Assembly: GCA_011392765.1 (NCBI GenBank)
Contig: WYCW01000003.1
Span: 168,465 to 232,464 of the forward strand
Direction of reading: 5' to 3'
DNA length: 64,000 nt
From: Candidatus Thiosymbion ectosymbiont of Catanema sp. Cochon2018
Lineage (GTDB): Bacteria; Pseudomonadota; Gammaproteobacteria; Chromatiales; Chromatiaceae
A program made the position numbers and the translations under genes. How positions within the stretch are numbered: position 1 is the first letter of the stretch; every line of letters begins with the position of its first letter. The notes beneath the pieces are model-generated. The model ran no database searches. It was not told the origin of the DNA and saw only the letters and a program-made list of their open reading frames with translations. This document shows positions 17,460 to 26,332 of the stretch, piece after piece.

Positions 17460-17669
17460 CTAGCGAGGCTCCGCCTCGGACCGACGAGACATGATGCCCC
17501 AAAAGCCCCTCTTCCGTAAGGCCCCATCTCCTACGCCCAATAGGTCGAAATCGGTATCGGTATCGGTATCGCAATCGGAATCTCGATTTCGATCCCGATC
17601 CCGATCCCGATTTGTGCACTGCACAAACTCGACTCATTGGTAAAGATTCGGATCCCTCAAGGATCCTAG
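17460..17669 (+). repeat. Composite element E, copy 5 with GATCGG cargo
   Basis: End A (CTAGCGAGGCTCCGCCTCGG) and end B (CTCAAGGATCCTAG) enclose the block AAGGCCCCATCTCCTACGCC and a GATCGG/CCGATC-type palindrome. CTAG stands at both edges, and the right one is shared with the next MITE. Bases 17330-17459 hold only a single arm of a CACAGAG-type repeat word. Confidence 0.78.
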
Positions 17670-17845
17670 GGGGCGTTCTCAATTGAGCCAAATCATCATA
17701 AAAATCAAGCCCGTAGGCTGGGTTACGGCCAGGGACGGCCAAACCCAGCACACGGTGTTGCGGATCGGAAAAGCTGGGTTTCGTTCCTCAACCCAGCATA
17801 CAACTACAACACTTAGATGATTTATTGGTTGAGAACGCCCCCTCG
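17666..17845. repeat. 170-bp MITE-like element, copy 2
   Basis: Same AGGGGGCGTTCTCAATTG ends and TAGGCTGGGTTACGG interior as at 8796. It abuts end B of element E through a shared CTAG. The distal side lacks a clean CTAG. Confidence 0.75.
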
Positions 17846-17868
17846 ACAGCCTCTAAGAAACAAAGTAC

Positions 17869-19812
17869 ATGGGCCGACCTTACGCAAATGAGATGTCAGA
17901 ACTCGCCGACACTTTCTCGTGGGCGGCGAAAACCGATATCGAGCCTTTGCGCCGGGTCATTCGTACTGTCGGACTCTCGCCGCTGCGTGCAATCGGTTCC
18001 GGGGGTTCGCTGACCGTCGGCTACGCACTGGCGGGCTTTCATCGGCGCTTTGCAGGACGACTCGGGGCCGTCGCTACGCCGCTCGAGGCTATCAATGAAC
18101 CAAGCGATGCGAGTGTTACGACCTGGCTCATAAGCACGAGTGGCAGTAACCTCGATATTATTGCCGCGGCCAAAGCGTGCGCCGCTCGTGAACCGCGTCA
18201 ACTTGTCGTGCTCTGCGGACGTGAAAGAAGCCCGCTGGCCAAGTTCTGTCGATCCCATCCGTTCATCGACCTGTTGCTCTACCCGCCACTTGCCGGTAAG
18301 GACGGTTTTCTCGCGACCAACTCGCTGCTGGGCTTCACGACACTGCTCGCCCGTGCCTACGCCTTGGAATTTGCACAAGAACCGGATTGGGTCGCTGCGG
18401 TGGAGGCGGTTCGGCCGCTACTTTCCGCTGGTTCCGAGACCCTGGCAACCTGGGAGAAGTCGACAAGCCCGCTCTGGGAGCGAGCTACAACGGTCGTTTT
18501 GCACGGTCCATCGACACGTATCGGCGCAGTCGATCTGGAATCGAAGTTTACCGAGGCAGCACTCGGTAACCTCCAGTTCGCCGACGTTCGCAACTTTGCC
18601 CACGGCCGGCACCACTGGTTGGCCAAACGCGGTGCCGAGAGTGCAGTGCTGGCCTTCGTGACTGACGAGAACCGGGCATTGGCGGATCGGACCTTGGCAC
18701 TCATCCCGGCGGACATCCCACGAGCCCGCCTCGAGTTGGCCGGGTCGTCGCTTGCCACCGCACTCGGCGCATTAGTCGCAGCACTGCGACTGACCGGTTG
18801 GGCGGGTGCTGCTCGGGGTATCGATCCCGGACGGCCCGGTGTGCCGGACTTTGGGTGCAGACTGTATCGATTGTCGGTACGTCACCCAAACCGGGCCGGG
18901 CACATAGGAAATCTGACTAAACGGGACGCCGCCGCAATCGAACGCAAGTCAGGCATGCAGATCGCTAACCTGCGAGCACAAGGCGAGCTTGGGCGTTGGC
19001 AACAGGCGCTCGATGAATTTCGTAACCGGCTCCGTGACGCCCAATTCGCCGCTGTGGTTCTCGACTATGACGGAACGGTTGTCGACACCCGCCATCGTTT
19101 CGAGCCGGCGGGTGAAGAAATGGCCGTACAGCTGGCCCGCATTGTCGAGGCCGGTGTCTGGCTCGCGGTGGCAACGGGCCGGAGGACATCGGTGCGCCGG
19201 GATCTACGGATGCGTCTGCCGGAGGCCCTTTGGTCGCACGTGCTCGTTGGCTATTGCAACGGGGCCGAGGTTGCGACCCTCGACGACGATGGAGCGCCTG
19301 ATAGAACCGAAACACTATGCGAAGAGCTCGAACCCCTCGCAGCCGCGTTGCGTACGCAGTCCGAGTTGGCCCATGCCGCGAGTCAAGAAGACCAGAGGTT
19401 TCAGATTACGTTGAGACCCAAGTGCACCATGCCGGAAAATCGATTGTGGGACCTGGTACAACAGATGCTCTTGATGACCGGACGCCGCGACGTGACGGTC
19501 ACCCGCTCGGGCCACTCGGTCGATATCCTGGCTCCTGGAGTGTCCAAGCTGAATGTCCTGACCAGGCTCCGCGAGCGTGTCGGTACGGCACCTGTTTTGT
19601 GCATTGGCGATCGCGGACGCTGGCCGGGAAACGACTACGAGCTGCTGCGAGAACCATTCTCTCTCGGGGTAGACGAGATCAGCGTCGATCCCGACACCTG
19701 CTGGAACCTGGCGCCTCCCGGCCAACGCGGGACCGCGGTGACGCTGGATTATCTCCAAGCGCTCGAGGTCGCCAAGGGTGGGTTGCGGTTCCAACCCGAG
19801 GCGTTTCGATGA
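17869..19812 (+). CDS. SIS-domain sugar isomerase fused to a HAD phosphatase
   Basis: A 647-residue two-part protein. Residues about 15-340 form a double SIS fold: AIGSGGSLTVGYAL near residue 42 and LISTSGSNLDIIAAAK near 87 are phosphosugar-binding signatures. A second SIS half holds HGPSTRIGAVDLESKFTEAA. Residues about 390-640 are a HAD hydrolase with the nucleophile motif LDYDGTVVD near 396, the ATGRR motif near 438, and the acidic GDRGRWPGND near 583. The family logic is isomerisation or binding of a sugar phosphate plus dephosphorylation. The stop overlaps the next ATG (ATGA), indicating translational coupling to a gene that is now interrupted. Upstream DNA is a MITE, so the native promoter may be lost. 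ATG 17893 is an alternative start. Confidence 0.75.
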   Translation: MGRPYANEMSELADTFSWAAKTDIEPLRRVIRTVGLSPLRAIGSGGSLTVGYALAGFHRRFAGRLGAVATPLEAINEPSDASVTTWLISTSGSNLDIIAAAKACAAREPRQLVVLCGRERSPLAKFCRSHPFIDLLLYPPLAGKDGFLATNSLLGFTTLLARAYALEFAQEPDWVAAVEAVRPLLSAGSETLATWEKSTSPLWERATTVVLHGPSTRIGAVDLESKFTEAALGNLQFADVRNFAHGRHHWLAKRGAESAVLAFVTDENRALADRTLALIPADIPRARLELAGSSLATALGALVAALRLTGWAGAARGIDPGRPGVPDFGCRLYRLSVRHPNRAGHIGNLTKRDAAAIERKSGMQIANLRAQGELGRWQQALDEFRNRLRDAQFAAVVLDYDGTVVDTRHRFEPAGEEMAVQLARIVEAGVWLAVATGRRTSVRRDLRMRLPEALWSHVLVGYCNGAEVATLDDDGAPDRTETLCEELEPLAAALRTQSELAHAASQEDQRFQITLRPKCTMPENRLWDLVQQMLLMTGRRDVTVTRSGHSVDILAPGVSKLNVLTRLRERVGTAPVLCIGDRGRWPGNDYELLREPFSLGVDEISVDPDTCWNLAPPGQRGTAVTLDYLQALEVAKGGLRFQPEAFR

Positions 19813-19871
19813 ACCAAGATCTCGGACTCAAGGTTGGGTCAGTTTATGCATTTGAAAATGGCTCTTTATAG
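19809..19871 (+). pseudogene. Possible 5' fragment of the interrupted middle gene of the SIS/PfkB operon
   Basis: An ATG overlapping the SIS-HAD stop (ATGA) opens a 20-residue frame beginning MNQDLGLKVGSVYAFENG and ends in TAG. The 3' half of a plausible partner resumes at 22450 and is itself joined to the PfkB gene by an ATGA overlap. I infer that this is the severed start of that gene, with sequence lost at the junction. The short length makes this uncertain. Confidence 0.35.
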
Positions 19872-20061
19872 ATTCCAGACTGCTAACGTAGCAGAAGATC
19901 AAAAAAGGAATCCATGGGCCCTTTGCCATGGTTTTTTGCGTTCTTCTACAGGACGCCTTGAATTTTTTAAGGCGCCCATAATAGGATAAACGGTCAAGCT
20001 GGGTTGGCGATCGTTTGCTACACGTACTCCAGTGTATACACCTGGTTTTGGGTGGCAGTAG

Positions 20062-20298
20062 TTGACCGGAAGCTCGGGCTTGGTGCGGAAGCTGAAGGGG
20101 AAAACCTCGTACAAGCTGGAGCGAGAAGATGGCGTGTTGGGAAAGCAGTCCTGGGGACAGCAGATGTGGGCAGGTGGTTATTTTGCCTGCAGCAGCGGGA
20201 ACGTGACCGATGAGATGTTTGCTGAGTCTATTCGCAGTCATAGCGAAACGGAAGACCAGTTTAGGCTTGTTGATGGGGGCGACTTCGAGTCGCACTAA
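20062..20298 (+). pseudogene. IS200/IS605 TnpA (Y1 transposase) C-terminal remnant
   Basis: The frame contains KLKGKTSYKLEREDG then WGQQMWAGGYFACSSGNVTDE, the typical C-terminal end of the single-strand Y1 transposases. The catalytic HUH and tyrosine region is missing. Downstream hairpins (GAAGCCGGCTTC, CCACCGGCTTC...GAAGCCGGTGG) look like the transposon right end. Confidence 0.65.
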
Positions 20299-20378
20299 TC
20301 CGGCTTTAGACGGCTGGCATGAAGCCGGCTTCAGCCGGAACAGTACTTACAGTGCTTCAACATCAAGCCACCGGCTTC

Positions 20379-20479
20379 AGGGCACCTTGAAAAATAGGTG
20401 TTTTCACCCATAATGCGATTTTAACCCATTGATTACTCAGGAACGCCGTTGGCGAGAACCGTATTTTTCAAGGTGCCCT
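20379..20479. repeat. MITE-like element with AGGGCACCTTGAAAAATA ends, copy 1
   Basis: The terminal inverted repeats AGGGCACCTTGAAAAATA and TATTTTTCAAGGTGCCCT are perfect. The element sits in the apex of the hairpin CCACCGGCTTC/GAAGCCGGTGG. Relatives occur at 61313, 62776 (arms only) and 63843. Confidence 0.78.
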
Positions 20480-20512
20480 GAAGCCGGTGGTCAAGTTGAC
20501 TAAGAGACTGTG

Positions 20513-20662
20513 ATGACGAGTAATCAGGATGACATGGAGAGCCCAGAGGTTGAGCCGGCGCCTGAAGATGCCGCAATGCACATAAAGTCATCAAGAAAGG
20601 CTTTTTCAAAATTGGCAAAGGAACTCACGGATGATGAATTAGGTTCGCCTGGTGTTCAATAA
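20513..20662 (+). CDS. Short acidic protein, possibly truncated
   Basis: A 49-residue frame starts MTSNQDDMESPEVEPAPEDA and ends KELTDDELGSPGVQ with TAA. After the stop the same frame reads MLLAKIANKMDIL, which would continue the helix naturally, so the stop may be a nonsense change. The TDDELxSPGVQ pattern resembles the start of small coiled-coil proteins. I cannot name the family with confidence. It is convergent with the membrane protein gene that follows. Confidence 0.35.
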   Translation: MTSNQDDMESPEVEPAPEDAAMHIKSSRKAFSKLAKELTDDELGSPGVQ

Positions 20663-20700
20663 ATGCTGCTGGCGAAGATAGCAAACAAAATGGATATCCT

Positions 20701-21771
20701 TTAGTTAGTTAGCAATAGTATCAAAAAGTACACGATAGAAAACGGTAGGAGAAGCAACCCTCCTGTTACAATAAATGGCATTTCTCTTAACTTTAGATAG
20801 TCATCTGCGAAATCGCGAATAAACGGCACGATGTACACCACCTTTCCTATAACAACCGTGAGCACGTACAACCAAATCCATATTGAGGTAATTAAGCTAG
20901 TAATCAGAAAGCAGAATCCAAGCAGATACATGTACGAAATAGAATCCACGTGACCTTTGATGGCTTGGAGAAGAGCCCAGATTACGCGGAGGGCTTCGAC
21001 CAATAGAGAGATCAAGAAGTTGTCACGACTCTTTTTTACTAAGAGATCGGAGTCGTAGGGAAATGCTATCCAGCTAGCATCAGGAAATGGCACGATCCAG
21101 TGCGAGAGCATGAGAGCGAGAACTGCCACTACGGAGAACAGAAATAAGCTGAGGACGAGGTCGAGAATCAAAATAGTCGAAATGTTGATCCTCTTGCTGT
21201 GCGCCATTCCCAGAAGGTAGCGAGACTCGAAGAGCGATACGTAATCGCCAAGGAAATTCACTAAGACTGCGAGGCTTACAGCCATTGTTAGGGGAAACCC
21301 GGAGAGTGTTTGTGCACCGTTGTCAGAAAAGATGACCCCCACCGGGATCGTAAAGTTTAAGCGATATGCCTCAACCCAACCGTCTCTTGATGTTAGCCAG
21401 TACCATACGATCCTAAAGTCTGGGCAATATACCTCAACCGAAACGCCTGTTGGCTTTAGCCAGTACCATACGATCAGGCACACGAGCAAGAACGAAGCCG
21501 ATACCACAAGAGAGCGAAAATAACTCGGTCGGACCACTCCTGGGGTCCCTCTAATGGCTCTGCATCGAAACACGAAATCAAATGTCCCAATCGCAGCACT
21601 GGCTATGGAAAGTGGCAGTCCAACGGACTCTGACTCTCCAGTACATGATTTGGACGGGCATATAGTGGCGACGTACTTTGCCCGAGCACCCTCCTTTGCA
21701 GTTTTCTCTAGGAAAACGAACACAGCCATGACCACTGAACATAGGAGGAACCATTGTTCAAACCAGTGCAT
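20701..21771 (-). CDS. Multi-pass membrane protein of unknown function
   Basis: A 356-residue hydrophobic protein with about seven or eight membrane segments, for example WFLLCSVVMAVFVFL at the N-terminus, ILILDLVLSLFLFSVVAVL near residue 200 and GLLLLPFSIVYFLILLL at the C-terminus. It contains an internal tandem duplication of 21 residues (IVWYWLKPTGVSVEVYCPDF, then IVWYWLTSRDGWVEAYRLNF). Base composition is lower in GC than the surrounding core genes, suggesting acquisition. It lies within the DNA that splits the SIS/PfkB operon. No known family is recognised. Confidence 0.6.
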   Translation of the reverse strand: MHWFEQWFLLCSVVMAVFVFLEKTAKEGARAKYVATICPSKSCTGESESVGLPLSIASAAIGTFDFVFRCRAIRGTPGVVRPSYFRSLVVSASFLLVCLIVWYWLKPTGVSVEVYCPDFRIVWYWLTSRDGWVEAYRLNFTIPVGVIFSDNGAQTLSGFPLTMAVSLAVLVNFLGDYVSLFESRYLLGMAHSKRINISTILILDLVLSLFLFSVVAVLALMLSHWIVPFPDASWIAFPYDSDLLVKKSRDNFLISLLVEALRVIWALLQAIKGHVDSISYMYLLGFCFLITSLITSIWIWLYVLTVVIGKVVYIVPFIRDFADDYLKLREMPFIVTGGLLLLPFSIVYFLILLLTN

Positions 21772-21798
21772 TGATCACTCTTTCTGACATGAAGTGAG

Positions 21799-21928
21799 GG
21801 TGGTGTTGTAATTTTGTTGTTCCCAGCTATCTCCAAAAGGAGCAACTTGGTCACAGACGGACACTGTAGGGGCATCCTTTGCGGGCGCCCTCTCCGCATT
21901 TCGGAAACAACAAAATTAAAACACTACC
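21799..21928. repeat. IS1-derived MITE, copy 1
   Basis: Ends GGTGGTGTTGTAATTTTGTT and AACAAAATTAAAACACTACC resemble the IS1-family ends at 28988-29890. Flanks GAAGTGAG and GAAGTAAG form a near-perfect 8-bp target duplication. No coding sequence lies inside. Short palindromes of ggactaaagtcc follow at about 21978-22070. Confidence 0.7.
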
Positions 21929-22140
21929 GAAGTAAGGTTGAATGATTACATCACACCTTCACTACCACATCAACCATTATGGACTAAAAGTCCATAGTCT
22001 GGAGGACTAAAGTCCTCAATCCGTGGATAAACCACGGACTGATAGTCCATAGTTTCAGCTATGGTATGCTTCGCGTACTAAAGTCATTGAAACAATAAAG
22101 GTACCGAATTCATACTTTACACAATGTCGTCTATATTCCA

Positions 22141-22299
22141 ATGCCGTTAAGTTAGCTGTCGGCCGCTTGTGGTGATAGGTTGGGATGAGGAAGAGAAAAC
22201 TACGAATCGCGCGAATCGGCGCAAATCGATTCGCGAGGATTTGCGTGATTCGTAGTTTTTCCTTCTTTTTTCCGCCAGTAACGCTTAACTTAATGGCAT
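22141..22299. repeat. MITE-like hairpin (ATGCCRTTAAGTTA ends), copy 1
   Basis: Ends ATGCCGTTAAGTTAG and CTTAACTTAATGGCAT enclose a palindrome built on ACTACGAATCGCGCGAATC and its inverse. The flanks share GTCTATATTC on both sides, a likely target duplication. A second copy is at 50422-50560. Confidence 0.7.
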
Positions 22300-22330
22300 T
22301 GGTCTATATTCTCCACCAGTTAGGAGTTCG

Positions 22331-22444
22331 GTAGTGGCTAAATCCTAAGTGGTGAAATCTGCTTGGCTCTTTTCTTCCACCGCTATGATTTGGAATTGAA
22401 GACAACAGTCGCATAACCGAACCACTTAGGATTAAACCACTACC
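22331..22444. repeat. 114-bp MITE with 23-bp terminal repeats and 9-bp duplication
   Basis: Left end GTAGTGGCTAAATCCTAAGT and right end ACTTAGGATTAAACCACTAC match as inverted repeats over about 23 bases with two mismatches. AGGAGTTCG stands on both sides. It carries no gene and lies immediately before the open frame at 22450. Confidence 0.78.
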
Positions 22445-22467
22445 AGGAGTTCGAAGGCATTTCCGAT

Positions 22468-23202
22468 GTGGTGGTCGATGTCAGCGCACTCTCGGTCGGC
22501 ACGGGCTTTCCCATCGTCCGCTATCTCGTGGAACGGATCACGCAACAGAACGGACTGGCGAATCTGCATGTCCTCGTGGCACACGACCCGAAGCTTGATG
22601 CGGACATCAAGCCGGTATCAAACGATACTCCGGGATATGTGCATGGATTTACGGGCAAATCCACCCTTCATGACTTTGCATCCGCCGCCAAGCTCTGGCT
22701 GCCGCAATTGGCGAGGGGTCGCACCGATGCACTGGATCGACTCTACGATTTTGTAAGGCCCCACGACACATGTCCCATTCTCCCCTTTCCCGCCAGTGAT
22801 CCGCGCAGCAGCGATATGCTTGCCGAAGAATATCTGACCGAGTTCGAGAGCACTTGGTCAGTAGACACCCGCAATATCGTCTATGCTGATGAAGGCGATC
22901 CGCTCGATCTCTACCGCACGATCCTAAAGCTCGACGATTTGCGGAAGCCGGTGTTCCAGGAAGTAGGGGGATCGCTGCTGGTGCTGTCGCCTGGAGGGAG
23001 CAAGGTCATGGCCCTGGGGGTACTGATGGCTGCCTTGGAGCGCGATTTGCCCGTCGCCTATCTCGAGGCGATCGGGTACGATCTCGACCCATCGGTCTCC
23101 GACGCGAACGCGAGCTCCGAACTCCTTCACATCTGGCTGGAAGGAGATGCCTATCGGCAGCCTCGACCAACGCTGCACAGTGCCGTGGTGCCCACACGAT
23201 GA
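22468..23202 (+). pseudogene. Unknown protein, 3' portion of the interrupted middle operon gene
   Basis: A frame of 244 residues can be read from GTG 22468 (VVDVSALSVGTGFPIVRYLV). The coding-like frame already runs from about 22450 (EFEGISD), directly after a MITE, so the true start is missing. Recognisable stretches are NIVYADEGDPLDLYRT near residue 136 and the glycine loop LSPGGSKVMALGVLMAALE near 172, which has a nucleotide- or sugar-binding look. The stop overlaps the PfkB start as ATGA. I do not recognise the family by name. It probably worked with the SIS-HAD and PfkB proteins, and the N-terminal third appears lost. Confidence 0.55.
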
Positions 23203-24317
23203 CCTCACCAGAGCGACCAAGCATCTTCGGGGCCGGTCTCATCGCCTTGGATCGGGTGATTGGAACGGACCCGACATCTCCAGTTCGGGCTTGGGCGGGA
23301 GGGACCTGCGGCAATGTCCTTTCTATCCTCGCCTATCTCGGCTGGGACGCCTATCCGATCGCGCGAATGAACGGTGATCCCGCATCCGAGCATGTGCAGG
23401 CCGATATGAGGCGCTGGGGTGTGCGGCTCGACTTCGCCGGCTGCGAGCCCGTTTGCCATACCCCAATCATCGTTCAGGAGATCCGGCGTAGCCGCAATGG
23501 TGAACCGACACACCGCTTCGTCCGGTCATGCCCACAGTGCGGTCAACGATTGCCGGGGTTCAAGGCGATTACCCGCTCCGCGGTCGATACGGTGGAATGG
23601 ATGTTTCCTGGCACCGCGGTCTTCTTTATGGACCGACTTTCGCGGGCAACCCTCTCGCTCGCCGCTCGGGCTTCTGCCGAGGGCGCAGTGGTCATGTTCG
23701 AGCCCTCGGGAAAGGGAGACCCAAGACTATTTGCCGAGGCCCTGCGGATCGCCCACATTCTCAAGTATTCCGATCAGCAATTGGCCACGGTCGAGGGCGT
23801 GATGCAGGATGACACGGCTGTCCTTGTCGAGGTACAGACGTTGGGTCGATATGGTCTCAAATTTCGACACCGGTTTGAACGCAAGGTCTCGAATTGGTGT
23901 GTCTTGGACGCGGTGACGGCCCCCTATCTTGCAGATACCTGCGGTTCGGGGGACTGGTGTACGGCCGGGCTCCTTGCCGAGATAGCCACCAAGGGTCAAG
24001 CGGGATTACACCACACAGGAGCCGAGGGGGTCCAGGCAGCACTGAGATATGGACAGACATTGGCCGCATGGAACTGCGGGTTCGAGGGGGCTCGTGGCGG
24101 CATGTATGCGATGGACCAGGCAACTTTCCTGCAGCAGATCGAGGCATTGACGGCAGGGCGCGCAGATTTTGCCAAAAGAAGCCCCAACGACGAACCGCTC
24201 GAGGTTGTCATTGCATGCCCGGCTTGCCCACCCGTTCGTTCGGCCACAGGGCATGGGACTGGCTACCTCGGGAATAGGATATCGTCGGCCCAGTATAGAT
24301 CCGTATCGGGAGGGTAG
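23199..24317 (+). CDS. PfkB-family carbohydrate kinase
   Basis: A 372-residue ribokinase-fold protein. The N-terminus has IFGAGLIALDRVIGTDPT and the glycine motif AGGTCGNVLSILAYLGW of the first PfkB signature. Near residue 245 is DTCGSGDWCTAGLL, the second signature, with the catalytic Asp in the GSGD anion hole. A CPQCGQRLP segment near residue 112 is unusual for the family and could bind zinc. Kinases of this fold phosphorylate sugars or nucleosides. Coupling by ATGA overlap to the preceding gene supports one pathway with the SIS-HAD protein. The last 20 residues run into a toxin remnant and may not be native. Confidence 0.78.
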   Translation: MTSPERPSIFGAGLIALDRVIGTDPTSPVRAWAGGTCGNVLSILAYLGWDAYPIARMNGDPASEHVQADMRRWGVRLDFAGCEPVCHTPIIVQEIRRSRNGEPTHRFVRSCPQCGQRLPGFKAITRSAVDTVEWMFPGTAVFFMDRLSRATLSLAARASAEGAVVMFEPSGKGDPRLFAEALRIAHILKYSDQQLATVEGVMQDDTAVLVEVQTLGRYGLKFRHRFERKVSNWCVLDAVTAPYLADTCGSGDWCTAGLLAEIATKGQAGLHHTGAEGVQAALRYGQTLAAWNCGFEGARGGMYAMDQATFLQQIEALTAGRADFAKRSPNDEPLEVVIACPACPPVRSATGHGTGYLGNRISSAQYRSVSGG

Positions 24318-24349
24318 TCGTAGATCATCGCCAGGGACTTCACGGTATC

Positions 24350-24461
24350 TTCCCAAAGCTTGAGGCGAGAGAGGCAGGTCTTTTCTTTTGCCTCTCCACA
24401 CCTTATAAGCCTTCAGATCCCGGATGTCGGTCCTGGCCCGGCGCGACCACTCAAGCACCAT
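24350..24461 (-). pseudogene. ParE/RelE-type toxin N-terminal remnant
   Basis: MVLEWSRRARTDIRDLKAY at the start of a minus-strand frame matches the beginning of ParE/RelE toxins. The fold-defining middle and end are gone after about 20 residues. Just upstream on the same strand, a short frame (SVDWLPALFAKTGEYPRP) ends six bases before this ATG and may be an antitoxin remnant. Confidence 0.4.
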
Positions 24462-24534
24462 GGTTCACGGCCTCGGATACTCTCCGGTCTTGGCGAAGAG
24501 GGCGGGGAGCCAATCTACGGACAGGCTCGTAGCC

Positions 24535-24910
24535 TCAGGATGCGACGGCTTCCCCAGGTACTCTTCATCAAATCCCTTTCTACCTCATCCTTGGCTTTCC
24601 CTTGGAAACAGAACATACAGGGATGTGGTGAGGCCAGGCTTGTCCCGACGCAGGAGGGAGCTTGGCCGAACCGCATCTTTGGACGGTGGGTGTACCCAAC
24701 AAAGGTCCCTCGCTTCGCTCGGGATAAATGTTGTGCACGGGCCATCCCTTGATGCGGTTCGCGCCCCCTCGTAGTGTCATCCTGATAAGACCTACCGCGC
24801 GAACCGCATCCTACTCGCCCAACCTTGTATGTTCTGTTTCTGGAGGAAATGCCAGGGAAGGCTATAAAAGGATTTGATGGAGAGTGCCTGGGTACCCGCA
24901 AGGGGTGCCC
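24535..24910. repeat. Diverged inverted repeat in gene-free spacer
   Basis: A block with CATCAAATCCCTTTC...GAAACAGAACATACA at about 24565-24620 recurs inverted at about 24828-24895 (TGTATGTTCTGTTTC...AAAAGGATTTGATG) with many mismatches. Nothing else recognisable lies in 24462-24998. Confidence 0.4.
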
Positions 24911-25028
24911 CTACAGAAAATCTTTGCGTCCTTTACGCCTTTGCGGTTCACATGATGCTGCGGCCAAACACCATGGCCTTGTTATCATGCTGTAATCTTT
25001 GATTGTCCACAGGACTCGAGGCTTGAAG

Positions 25029-26225
25029 ATGCCCGAATTCGAAGAACCGAGAATCGAGGTCCGCCTGGGTGATTCCGAGCTGACCCTGCTGGGTACCGCC
25101 CACGTCTCCCGCGCCAGCGCGGACAAGGTACGGGAGCTGCTGCAAAACGGCGAGTATGATGCGGTGGCCGTCGAGCTCTGTCCCAGTCGCTATCAGGCGC
25201 TCATGGATCCGGATGCCCTGGCGCGGATGGATCTGTTTTCCGTGATTCGCCAGGGCCGCGCCTATATGGTCGTGGCGAGCCTCGCCCTGGCCGCCTACCA
25301 GCAGCGGTTGGCAGACCAATTCGGAATCGAGCCGGGGGCCGAGCAGCGGGCCGCCGTTGCGGCGGCCCGGGAGCGCCACCTCCCGGTGCTGCTGGTGGAC
25401 CGGGAGATCGGTATCACCCTGAAGCGGGCCGCGGGGAACCTTACCTGGTGGAAGCGATTCGGGCTTTTTTCAGGGCTAGTGGCAACCCTGCTCTCCCGCC
25501 AGGAAGTTACGGAGGAAGAGATTGAACGACTCAAGGAGGGCGATGTGCTGGAGACCACCTTTGCCGAGTTCGCCCAGGACCGTCGGGATCTCTATGTCCC
25601 CCTGATCGAAGAGCGTGACCGTTACCTGGCCGCCCGGCTGCGGGAGGAGATTGCGGGAAAGCACCACGAGAAGGTCCTGGCGGTGCTCGGGGCAGGACAC
25701 CTCAAGGGGGTGGCGGGTCACTTGCGGGAAAGCTCGGGGCGGGACCCGAGGGCCGAGCTCGCCGAGCTCGACCGGCTACCGTCACCCAAGCGCTGGCCCA
25801 AGCTCATCCCCTGGCTCATCGTCGTCCTGATCCTCGGCGGCTTCGGCTACGGTTTCTACCAGAGTCCGGGGCTCGGCCTGCAGGTAGTGTCGGACTGGGT
25901 GCTCATCAACGGCAGTCTCTCCGCCCTGGGCGCCGCCGTCGCCGCCGGCCACCCGCTGACGGTGGTCGCCGCCTTCCTGGCCGCCCCCCTGACCTCCCTG
26001 AATCCCACCATCGGCGCCGGCATGGTCACAGGCGCGGTGGAGCTCTATCTGCGCCGGCCCAGCGTCGGCGACTTCGGCCGCTTGCGCCGGGATACCGCCA
26101 AGGTCAAAGGTTGGTGGCGGAATCGGGTCTCGCGCACTCTATTGGTGTTCCTGTTCTCCACACTCGGGTCGGCCATTGGTACCTATGTCGCGGGGTTCCG
26201 CATCTTCGAACGGTTGTTTGCTTGA
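25029..26225 (+). CDS. TraB/PrgY-family membrane protein
   Basis: The product is 398 residues from ATG 25029 (MPEFEEPRIEVRLGDSELTL); a TTG ten codons upstream is possible. The N-terminal soluble domain has the family motifs LLGTAHVSRASADKVRELL near residue 20 and VAVELCPSRYQAL near 47. A third block, VLAVLGAGHLKGVAGHL near residue 218, carries the conserved GxxH. The C-terminal third has about three to four membrane helices (LIPWLIVVLILGGFGYGF and later). TraB/PrgY homologues include the enterococcal pheromone-shutdown factor, and the fold suggests a metal-dependent peptidase-like activity. Its role in proteobacteria is not established. Confidence 0.82.
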   Translation: MPEFEEPRIEVRLGDSELTLLGTAHVSRASADKVRELLQNGEYDAVAVELCPSRYQALMDPDALARMDLFSVIRQGRAYMVVASLALAAYQQRLADQFGIEPGAEQRAAVAAARERHLPVLLVDREIGITLKRAAGNLTWWKRFGLFSGLVATLLSRQEVTEEEIERLKEGDVLETTFAEFAQDRRDLYVPLIEERDRYLAARLREEIAGKHHEKVLAVLGAGHLKGVAGHLRESSGRDPRAELAELDRLPSPKRWPKLIPWLIVVLILGGFGYGFYQSPGLGLQVVSDWVLINGSLSALGAAVAAGHPLTVVAAFLAAPLTSLNPTIGAGMVTGAVELYLRRPSVGDFGRLRRDTAKVKGWWRNRVSRTLLVFLFSTLGSAIGTYVAGFRIFERLFA

Positions 26226-26332
26226 AGATTCGGGACGGTTCAGGGCTGTTACATTGATCTGAACGAGGGTGATAGCAAAGCTTTCGCATGTCGGCAGGGC
26301 ATGGCGAGGAGGAGTAGAAACCATGGTAGGGT

